From an uncultured Collinsella sp. (GTDB taxonomy: Bacteria; Actinomycetota; Coriobacteriia; Coriobacteriales; Coriobacteriaceae), in contig USHT01000092.1 of assembly GCA_900554455.1 (NCBI GenBank), forward strand, positions 1 through 5,451: a DNA stretch of 5,451 nt. The letters run 5' to 3'. The notes beneath the pieces were generated by a model that saw nothing but the letters and a program-made list of their open reading frames with translations, was not told the origin of the DNA and did no database searches. A program made the translations under genes and the position numbers. Below are positions 1-3,884 of the stretch, piece by piece (position 1 is the stretch's first letter; the number at the start of each line of letters is the position of its first letter).

Positions 1-101
1 AGCAGGCGCCCTTCGACCGTAAGCGCCTCAACGCCCTGCTCGACCTGGGCGACAAAGGTATCGCCGAGCTCATCGAGCTTCAGCGCCAAGCCATCGCCTA
101 A
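1..101 (+). CDS. rph: Ribonuclease PH, C-terminal end (partial)
   Basis: Only the last 32 codons are in the window; the reading frame enters at base 3 and ends at TAA 99-101. The peptide (QAPFDRKRLNALLDLGDKG, then IAELIELQRQAIA) resembles the C-terminal helix of bacterial RNase PH, where a '.F....L..LL.LA..GI..L...Q..A' pattern is usual. RNase PH is a phosphate-dependent 3'-5' exoribonuclease that trims tRNA 3' ends and rRNA. The call is supported by context: rph directly upstream of an rdgB/HAM1-type gene is a common bacterial gene order. No U-tract terminator follows the stop, so transcription may continue into rdgB. The short fragment alone would not prove the identity. Confidence 0.72.
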   Translation, partial: QAPFDRKRLNALLDLGDKGIAELIELQRQAIA

Positions 102-105
102 TCTG

Positions 106-154
106 CCAAAAAGGGACAGGTTTATTTTGGTAGGTTTTACCTGTGGAGACGTCT
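106..154. repeat. Cluster of small inverted repeats in the rph-rdgB gap, possible dispersed repeat copy
   Basis: The 143-base gap between rph and rdgB holds three short dyads: CCAAAA 106-111 with TTTTGG 125-130; ACAGGT 116-121 with ACCTGT 139-144; and the perfect 8-mer palindrome AGACGTCT at 147-154. The first two cross each other, so they cannot both form in one simple RNA hairpin. The element also contains GGGACAGGTTTATTTT (113-128), which resembles a motif at 1401-1416. This looks more like a copy of an interspersed palindromic element than a terminator, because no U-tract follows a stable stem. The rest of the gap (155-231) shows no convincing promoter. The repeat call is an inference. 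Confidence 0.33.
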
Positions 155-244
155 GGACACAAGACTGCCGTTGATTGAGAGGGGAGAGGCGGAGTCCCTC
201 GTTGCCCTCGGCGCGGTATTGATATAGAGACAAGGAGGCCAGTC

Positions 245-886
245 ATGGCACTTGAGAAGATTGACATCGACACCCTCGACCCGGCGGCGACCATCGTCGT
301 GGCAACGGGCAACGCCCATAAGCTCACCGAGATCGAGGCCATTTTGGGCAAGGTCATGCCCGAGGTGCGCTTTGTGGCGCTCGGCCAGCTGGGCGATTTT
401 GAGGACCCCGAGGAAAACGGCACGACGTTTTTGGAGAACGCCATCATCAAGGCGCAGGCTGCGGTCGAGGAGACGGGCCTTATGGCCATTGCCGATGATT
501 CGGGCTTGGTCGTCGACGCGCTGGACGGTGAGCCCGGTGTGTATAGCGCGCGCTACGCGGGCGTTCACGGCGACGATGCCGCCAACAACGCCAAGCTGCT
601 CGTTAACTTGGAAGGCGTGGCAGACGAGGATCGCACCGCGCGTTTTATGAGTGTCGTCGCGCTCATCGACACGGATGGTCTGGTCACCTATGGTGAGGGC
701 GCCTGCGAGGGCGTTATCGCGCACGAGGGCCGCGGCGATCACGGCTTTGGCTACGACCCGCTGTTCCTGCCGGTCGACACGCCGGGCAAGACCATGGCCG
801 AGCTGACGGCGGACGAGAAGAACGCCATCAGCCATCGATTCCATGCGCTCGAGCACCTATCCGCCAAACTGACGGGCGAGGAGTAG
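245..886 (+). CDS. rdgB: Non-canonical purine NTP pyrophosphatase (RdgB/HAM1 family)
   Basis: 213 aa. It hydrolyses dITP, ITP and XTP to the monophosphate plus PPi, keeping deaminated purines out of DNA and RNA in the cytoplasm. Family motifs are all present in order: the nucleotide-binding TGNAHK at residues 21-26, ENGTTFLENAIIKA at 58-71, the catalytic/metal-binding ADDSGL at 83-88, SARYAG at 101-106, FGYDPLF at 168-174 and SHRFHAL at 196-202. The start at 245 is fixed by AAGGAGG at 232-238, six bases upstream. This gives about 15 residues before the first beta strand (TIVVATGN), whereas the E. coli protein starts almost directly with that strand, so there is a short N-terminal extension. 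It lies downstream of rph, a frequent pairing, and is followed after 3 bases by dtd, with which it is probably cotranscribed. Nothing suggests loss of activity. Confidence 0.95.
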   Translation: MALEKIDIDTLDPAATIVVATGNAHKLTEIEAILGKVMPEVRFVALGQLGDFEDPEENGTTFLENAIIKAQAAVEETGLMAIADDSGLVVDALDGEPGVYSARYAGVHGDDAANNAKLLVNLEGVADEDRTARFMSVVALIDTDGLVTYGEGACEGVIAHEGRGDHGFGYDPLFLPVDTPGKTMAELTADEKNAISHRFHALEHLSAKLTGEE

Positions 887-889
887 GCC

Positions 890-1336
890 GTGCGTGCGGT
901 GGTGCAGCGCGTGCTCAACGCCGGCGTGACGGTCGACGGCGAGTGCGTGGGCAAAATTGGGCGCGGCTATCTGGTGCTACTGGGCGTGGGCCACGGCGAC
1001 ACGCGCGCCGAGGCCGATAAGCTGTGGGGCAAGCTCCGGGGCTTGCGTATCAACGAGGACGAGAACGGCAAGACCAACTTGGCGCTTGCCGATGTCGACG
1101 GCGAGGTGCTCGTGGTGTCGCAGTTCACGCTGTTCGCCGATTGCCGCCACGGTCGCCGCCCATCGTTTACGGATGCCGGCGCCCCCGATGTCGCCAACGA
1201 GCTCTACGAGTACTTCTTGACGCTTGTGCGCGAGGACGTTGAGCATGTGGCGCACGGTATCTTTGGCGCCGACATGAAGGTCGACCTGGTCAACGATGGC
1301 CCATTCACCATCGTCCTGGACACCGACAACCTTTAG
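890..1336 (+). CDS. dtd: D-aminoacyl-tRNA deacylase (DTD1 type)
   Basis: 148 aa, the normal length for the family. The enzyme removes D-amino acids (and glycine mischarged on tRNA-Ala) from tRNA, acting as a chirality checkpoint in translation. The N-terminus [18 protein letters not shown] is typical. The two diagnostic motifs are visible: [17 protein letters not shown] at residues 77-93 (the family's SQxT block) and NDGPFTI at 135-141, which holds the Gly-cisPro pair (G137-P138) that excludes L-aminoacyl groups. The start is GTG at 890, with GAGGAG at 878-883 inside the end of rdgB as ribosome binding site; the rdgB stop is 3 bases upstream. The arrangement implies translational coupling and a shared transcript with rdgB. 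A hairpin begins right after the stop codon. Confidence 0.95.
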   Translation: MRAVVQRVLNAGVTVDGECVGKIGRGYLVLLGVGHGDTRAEADKLWGKLRGLRINEDENGKTNLALADVDGEVLVVSQFTLFADCRHGRRPSFTDAGAPDVANELYEYFLTLVREDVEHVAHGIFGADMKVDLVNDGPFTIVLDTDNL

Positions 1337-1364
1337 GTTACGCGGTTTTACCAAACCACGTAAC
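1337..1364 (+). other. Hairpin directly after the dtd stop codon
   Basis: GTTACG (1337-1342) pairs with CGTAAC (1359-1364), followed inward by one C-A mismatch and GGTTT (1344-1348) with AAACC (1353-1357), closing on a 4-base TACC loop. That is 11 base pairs with one mismatch. It starts on the base after the dtd stop. No run of T follows, so it is not a canonical intrinsic terminator. It could protect the 3' end of the rdgB-dtd transcript, be a site for another termination mode, or be a DNA-level dyad. Confidence 0.5.
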
Positions 1365-1400
1365 AACTGGTCATGCGAGATTGTCGTCTGGTACGTATTT

Positions 1401-1416
1401 GGGACGGGGCTCATTT
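1401..1416. repeat. Repeat-like motif related to the one at 113-128
   Basis: GGGACGGGGCTCATTT matches GGGACAGGTTTATTTT at 113-128 at 12 positions, with three transitions and one gap. Both copies are in intergenic gaps. The same gaps also share GGTTTTACC (133-141 and 1344-1352) and CGTCTGG (150-156 and 1385-1391). Motifs of the GGGACrGG...ATTT kind recall the termini of REP-like elements linked to IS200-like REP-associated transposases; that resemblance is from memory and unverified. Confidence 0.3.
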
Positions 1417-1422
1417 AGCTAC

Positions 1423-1452
1423 TTGCGTATGGCCACAACAGGGTGCTATAGT
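1423..1452 (+). promoter_or_regulatory. Promoter for veg-ispE (sigma-70 type, extended -10)
   Basis: TTGCGT at 1423-1428 serves as -35, then an 18-base spacer, then TATAGT at 1447-1452 as -10. TG at 1444-1445 lies one base before the -10 box, giving an extended -10. The expected start of transcription is near 1459, leaving a leader of about 60 bases before the veg start codon. The position, between a convincing upstream unit and a new gene pair, fits. Confidence 0.6.
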
Positions 1453-1472
1453 ATTAGAGTTTTGTCTATCTT

Positions 1473-1492
1473 AGGGGTATTATCCCCTTTTT
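1473..1492 (+). promoter_or_regulatory. Short GC hairpin plus T-tract in the veg leader (possible attenuator)
   Basis: AGGGG (1473-1477) and CCCCT (1484-1488) form a perfect 5-bp stem around a 6-base TATTAT loop, with TTTTT running from 1488 to 1492. It lies about 15 bases after the predicted transcription start and upstream of the veg ribosome binding site, so any termination here would reduce veg-ispE expression. The stem is short for a strong terminator; it could equally be a 5' stabiliser or a late terminator for readthrough from dtd. Confidence 0.4.
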
Positions 1493-1506
1493 GAATTGCA
1501 CCTTCT

Positions 1507-1511
1507 GGAGG
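1507..1511 (+). promoter_or_regulatory. Ribosome binding site deciding the veg start
   Basis: GGAGG sits 8 bases before ATG 1520. The in-frame TTG at 1496 is upstream of this site and has no Shine-Dalgarno sequence; the ATG at 1529 is too far (17 bases). This selects 1520 as the start. Confidence 0.75.
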
Positions 1512-1519
1512 CCCTGTTC

Positions 1520-1816
1520 ATGGAAGAGATGGAAGTCAATCACGTCGACGACATCCACGAGAAGCTGACCGATATGGTGGGCGATCGCGTCAAGGTGAAG
1601 GCCAACATGGGCCGCACCCGCGTTGTCGAGCGCATGGGCACCATCAAGAGCGTTCACCCCGCCGTCTTTATCGTCGAGGTTGACGAGCGTCGCGGCCGCA
1701 AGTCGCGTCAGTCCTACCAGTATATCGATGTCCTCACCGGTCAGGTCGAGCTGTTCGACCCTGAGAGCGGCGAGCATATCTTTACCCCGCTCGGCAATCA
1801 GCTCGAGGAGCATTAA
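1520..1816 (+). CDS. veg: Veg family protein (DUF1021)
   Basis: 98 aa with the start at ATG 1520 (see the ribosome binding site). It resembles B. subtilis Veg: an N-terminal helix (DDIHEKLTDMVGDRVKVKAN), a basic turn where Veg has GGRRKTIERSG (here MGRTRVVERMGTI), then VHPAVFIVEVD and the SYQYIDVLTGQVELF block that corresponds to Veg's 'SYSYADVLTETVEL'. The fold is expected to be a small SH3-like beta barrel. In B. subtilis Veg has been linked to biofilm regulation, and its molecular role is not settled. The gene order veg-ispE is also seen in Firmicutes, which supports the call. Compared with B. subtilis Veg (86 aa) there is an acidic tail (DPESGEHIFTPLGNQLEEH). Its end carries the ispE ribosome binding site, so expression of the two genes is probably coupled. 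Confidence 0.85.
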   Translation: MEEMEVNHVDDIHEKLTDMVGDRVKVKANMGRTRVVERMGTIKSVHPAVFIVEVDERRGRKSRQSYQYIDVLTGQVELFDPESGEHIFTPLGNQLEEH

Positions 1817-1818
1817 CG

Positions 1819-2715
1819 GTGACCGATCGGTCCCTGACTCTTTCCGCGCCGGCAAAGATTAACCTCTACCTGGGGGTTCATACCGAGCGCGATGACCGCG
1901 GCTACCACAGGGTCGATTCCCTGATGGCGGCCGTCGGTCTTTCCGATACCGTGACGGTCACGCCGGCGCAGGCGCTGACCGTCCAGACGGTTCCGGCATC
2001 AGATTTTCCCATGCAAAAGAATACGGCGTATCGGGCTGCGGTTGCTATGGCCGAGCATTATGGTCGCGAGGCAAACATCTGCGTGACGATTGAGAAGCGC
2101 ATTCCATTGTGCGCCGGCTTGGGCGGCCCCTCGACGGATGCGGCCGCGGTCATTGTCGCCTTGGCGGAGCTCTGGGGCATTGATCGCACCGACCCAGCGC
2201 TCGACGACATTGCGCGAGGCATCGGTGCCGACGTCCCGTTCTTTTTGCACGCGAGTCCTGCGTTCTACGTAGGTGGGGGAGACGTGCTGGCAACTGAGTA
2301 CCCCGCGCTGCCCGCGACGCCCGTCGTGCTGGTCAAGCCGCGCGAGGCAAGTGTTTCGACAATTGAGGCCTATCGACGTTTTGACGAGGCCTCGGTGCCT
2401 GCGGACAAGCCCGGCGCGATAGCTTCTGCCTTGCGTGCTGGTGATGCCGAGACGGCATATGCACTCATCCATAACAACCTTGGTGTCATTTCCGCACAGA
2501 TGGAGTCGCAGATTCAAACGGTCCTCGACTGGCTGCGTAAACAGGACGGAACCGTTGCTGTAGATGTGTGCGGATCGGGTGCCTGCTCGTTTGCCATTTG
2601 CGACACCGCTGCCACGGCCGAAAGGCTTGCCGATGCTGCCCAGCAAAATGGCTGGTGGGTCTGCGCGACTGAGCTTATTCCCAACACGGTTCAAATCGAC
2701 GCGCCAAAGAAATAA
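1819..2715 (+). CDS. ispE: 4-diphosphocytidyl-2-C-methyl-D-erythritol kinase
   Basis: 298 aa GHMP-superfamily kinase that phosphorylates the 2-hydroxyl of CDP-ME with ATP in the MEP (non-mevalonate) isoprenoid pathway, in the cytoplasm. Motif 1 is SAPAKINLYLGV at residues 9-20, with K13 and N15 in the substrate pocket, followed by the IspE-type DDRGYHRVDSL. The glycine-rich ATP loop is PLCAGLGGPSTDAAA at 96-110, where most homologues have GG(G/S)S(S/T)DAA, so P104 is unusual. The catalytic aspartate is D138 in GADVPFF. Motif 3 is CGSGACSFAI at 251-260. The start is GTG at 1819, preceded by GAGGAG at 1805-1810 within veg and two bases after the veg stop. An IspE gene implies that the organism uses the MEP route. 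The downstream neighbour is a separately terminated tRNA gene, and no clear terminator lies between them. Confidence 0.96.
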   Translation: MTDRSLTLSAPAKINLYLGVHTERDDRGYHRVDSLMAAVGLSDTVTVTPAQALTVQTVPASDFPMQKNTAYRAAVAMAEHYGREANICVTIEKRIPLCAGLGGPSTDAAAVIVALAELWGIDRTDPALDDIARGIGADVPFFLHASPAFYVGGGDVLATEYPALPATPVVLVKPREASVSTIEAYRRFDEASVPADKPGAIASALRAGDAETAYALIHNNLGVISAQMESQIQTVLDWLRKQDGTVAVDVCGSGACSFAICDTAATAERLADAAQQNGWWVCATELIPNTVQIDAPKK

Positions 2716-2750
2716 AAATTTCTCTAGCACGCGGCGAAAATCTTTGTTAC

Positions 2751-2756
2751 TATAGT
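2751..2756 (+). promoter_or_regulatory. Candidate -10 box of the tRNA-Pro promoter
   Basis: TATAGT lies 8 bases before the mature tRNA 5' end, so transcription would start around 2763 with almost no 5' leader. The 7-mer CTATAGT also occurs in the veg promoter (1446-1452). No acceptable -35 hexamer is visible at 16-18 bases, so the tRNA may also be made from ispE readthrough. Confidence 0.35.
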
Positions 2757-2764
2757 CGAGCTAA

Positions 2765-2841
2765 CGGGTTGTGGCTCAGTTTGGTAGAGCACTGCGTTCG
2801 GGACGCAGGGGTCGCTGGTTCAAATCCAGTCAACCCGACCA
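2765..2841 (+). tRNA. tRNA-Pro (anticodon CGG)
   Basis: Full cloverleaf: acceptor CGGGTTG (2765-2771) pairs with CAACCCG (2831-2837); D stem GCTC 2774-2777 with GAGC 2787-2790; anticodon stem CTGCG 2792-2796 with CGCAG 2804-2808; loop TTCGGGA with anticodon CGG at 2799-2801 and G37; T stem GCTGG 2814-2818 with CCAGT 2826-2830 and TTCAAAT loop. A73 is followed by an encoded CCA (2839-2841). The anticodon reads CCG (proline). The C1-G72 pair, A73 and G37 agree with bacterial proline tRNAs. It lies alone between ispE and tatA. Confidence 0.97.
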
Positions 2842-2851
2842 GAGCATGAGG

Positions 2852-2880
2852 AGGGACCGCTTCTTGCGGTCCCTTTTTTT
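2852..2880 (+). terminator. Intrinsic terminator after tRNA-Pro
   Basis: AGGGACCGC (2852-2860) and GCGGTCCCT (2866-2874) form a perfect 9-bp stem with a TTCTT loop, followed by a run of T to 2880. It ends the tRNA transcript (and any ispE readthrough) 11 bases after the CCA end and isolates the tatA unit. Confidence 0.93.
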
Positions 2881-2888
2881 AGCTAGTG

Positions 2889-2917
2889 TTGTGATACCGC
2901 GATACCCGCGGTATACT
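2889..2917 (+). promoter_or_regulatory. tatA promoter with an internal 8-bp dyad (candidate operator)
   Basis: TTGTGA (2889-2894) as -35, a 17-base spacer, and TATACT (2912-2917) as -10 make a good sigma-70 promoter, starting only 8 bases after the T-run of the previous terminator. Within it ATACCGCG (2894-2901) and CGCGGTAT (2907-2914) are perfect inverted arms around ATACC. The dyad reaches from the last base of the -35 into the -10 and lies upstream of the expected start (about 2924), so it would act as DNA, for example as a repressor site. The binding protein is unknown. Confidence 0.65.
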
Positions 2918-2953
2918 CATTCGAGCTTGTCTCGCTGTATTGTGGAGGTCTAC

Positions 2954-3229
2954 ATGTTTGGACTGAGGGCTCCTGAGCTCATCATTATTCTCGTCGTTGT
3001 CCTGATTATCTTCGGGCCCAAGAACCTGCCGAAGCTCGGCAAGTCCCTCGGCTCTACCGTCAAGAATATCCGCGAGGGTATGGAGGGCGACGATAAGGCC
3101 GAGACCAAGCAGGCCGAGGAGGTCGTGGTCGAGCAGTCCGAGGAGGACAAGGAGATCGCTGAGCTCGAGGCCAAGCTCGCTGCTGCCAAGAAGAAGCAGG
3201 CAGAGGACAGCGACGCGGACGCAGAGTAG
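2954..3229 (+). CDS. tatA: Sec-independent (twin-arginine) translocase subunit TatA
   Basis: 91 aa. TatA oligomerises in the cytoplasmic membrane to form the path for folded proteins carrying twin-arginine signals, working with TatC. The layout is typical: short N-terminus with the conserved polar residue (E8), one membrane helix at about residues 8-20 (LIIILVVVLIIF), the FGP hinge at 20-22, an amphipathic helix (KNLPKLGKSLGSTVKNIREG, 23-42), then a charged tail. The tail has a probable coiled coil at about 62-84 (EIAELEAKLAAAKKKQ). The start at ATG 2954 follows GGAGGT at 2944-2949; the frame is open further upstream through the tRNA but that part is not coding. No tatC or second tatA/B gene is adjacent, so partners must be elsewhere. 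TatB cannot be formally excluded, but the short length and FGPKNLPKLGKSLG favour TatA. Confidence 0.92.
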   Translation: MFGLRAPELIIILVVVLIIFGPKNLPKLGKSLGSTVKNIREGMEGDDKAETKQAEEVVVEQSEEDKEIAELEAKLAAAKKKQAEDSDADAE

Positions 3230-3254
3230 TCCCATCCCTTTGGGGTGAGCACCT

Positions 3255-3287
3255 GACCGGCTTGCCCGCAGGCTAGCCGGTCTTTTT
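3255..3287 (+). terminator. Intrinsic terminator after tatA
   Basis: GACCGGCT (3255-3262) pairs with AGCCGGTC (3275-3282); after one T-T mismatch, GCC (3264-3266) pairs with GGC (3271-3273) around a CGCA tetraloop. TTTTT follows at 3283-3287. It closes the tatA transcript 25 bases after the stop codon. Confidence 0.92.
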
Positions 3288-3335
3288 CGTTTTGTTGACA
3301 GTTGATTGTTTGATCAGAGTTGGGGAGATATCCGT

Positions 3336-3806
3336 ATGGACGCAAGCCAGATCGTACTGACCGCTGAGGGCCGCCAGAAGCTCGTCGAGGAGCTCGCTTG
3401 GCGTGAGGGCGATTACGCCAAGGAGATCGTCGAGGACATCAAGGAAGCCCGCGCGTTCGGCGACCTTTCGGAGAACTCCGAGTACGACGCCGCTAAGGAC
3501 AAGCAGGCCCAGAACGCCGCTCGTATTGCCGAGATCCAGGCCATCCTCGCCAACGCTCAGGTTGCTGCCACCACGGGCGACCTGACCGTCTCCATCGGTT
3601 CCACCGTTTCGCTGATTGATCCCAACGGCGAGGTCATGGAAGTCACGCTCGTCGGTACCACCGAGACCAACTCGCTCGAGCACAAGATCTCCAACGAGTC
3701 TCCGGTCGGTCACGCCATCATCGGTCACGGCGAGGGCGACTCCGTTGAGGTCGTTACGCCTTCCGGCAAAACCCGCATCTACACCATCGCCAAGATCGCA
3801 CGCTAG
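3336..3806 (+). CDS. greA: Transcription elongation factor GreA
   Basis: 156 aa, standard family length (E. coli GreA 158). It enters the RNA polymerase secondary channel and stimulates cleavage of backtracked transcripts. The N-terminal coiled coil spans about residues 1-78 with the tip signature IKEARAFGDLSENSEYDAAK at 35-54; D43 and E46 match the catalytic acidic pair of E. coli (D41, E44). The C-terminal FKBP-like domain covers about 80-156, with the typical ISNESPVGHAIIGHGEGD block at 118-135. The start ATG 3336 has GGGGAG at 3322-3327. A perfect -35 hexamer TTGACA (3295-3300) precedes it, without a recognisable -10 at normal spacing, so the promoter is not settled. It is followed by lysS after 78 bases; greA-lysS is a recurring gene order. 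Confidence 0.96.
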   Translation: MDASQIVLTAEGRQKLVEELAWREGDYAKEIVEDIKEARAFGDLSENSEYDAAKDKQAQNAARIAEIQAILANAQVAATTGDLTVSIGSTVSLIDPNGEVMEVTLVGTTETNSLEHKISNESPVGHAIIGHGEGDSVEVVTPSGKTRIYTIAKIAR

Positions 3807-3810
3807 ACCA

Positions 3811-3867
3811 CGGTCCCGCGTAAAGGTATGTTTTCGCTCCCTGGGACCGAATCCTGGGGAGCGTTTT
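3811..3867 (+). terminator. Terminator with a competing upstream helix in the greA-lysS spacer (candidate attenuator)
   Basis: Terminator form: CGCTCCCTGGGA (3835-3846) pairs with TCCTGGGGAGCG (3852-3863) around a CCGAA loop, 12 pairs including two G-U, followed by TTTT (3864-3867). Competing form: CGGTCCC (3811-3817) pairs perfectly with GGGACCG (3843-3849), continued by GCG (3818-3820) with CGC (3835-3837) and AAA (3822-3824) with TTT (3831-3833), leaving a bulge. Both forms use 3835-3837 and 3843-3846, so they exclude each other. This is the layout of an attenuator controlling lysS expression downstream of greA. The effector is unknown. Confidence 0.7.
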
Positions 3868-3884
3868 AGTTTGAGGAGCTAACT

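Noticed and set aside
202..228. Promoter for rdgB from TTGCCC (202-207) and TATAGA (223-228)
   Set aside because: The spacer is only 15 bases, the -35 match is weak, and the start would fall on the ribosome binding site.
137..856. Open frame of 239 codons on the - strand opposite rdgB
   Set aside because: The + strand encodes an RdgB with every family motif; the antisense frame has no recognisable features.
1373..1474. Small open frame ATG 1373 to TAG 1474 (33 codons) in the dtd-veg gap
   Set aside because: There is no Shine-Dalgarno site, it overlaps the veg promoter, and its composition is not protein-like.
1496..1519. TTG start at 1496 for veg
   Set aside because: It would place the GGAGG ribosome binding site inside the coding region and has no Shine-Dalgarno sequence of its own.
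2771..2953. N-terminal extension of the tatA frame back through the tRNA and its terminator
   Set aside because: This stretch overlaps a complete tRNA and a strong terminator; GGAGGT before ATG 2954 and the normal TatA N-terminus fix the start.
3295..3323. Promoter for greA starting from the perfect -35 TTGACA at 3295-3300
   Set aside because: At spacings of 16-18 bases the sequence is GAGTTG, AGTTGG or GTTGGG, none of which resembles a -10 box. A promoter may exist but cannot be supported.
3807..3884. Complete T-box riboswitch before lysS
   Set aside because: The spacer is 78 bases, with no stem I or specifier loop, and the UGG of the T-box core is replaced by CGG. Only the terminator/competitor helices are supported.
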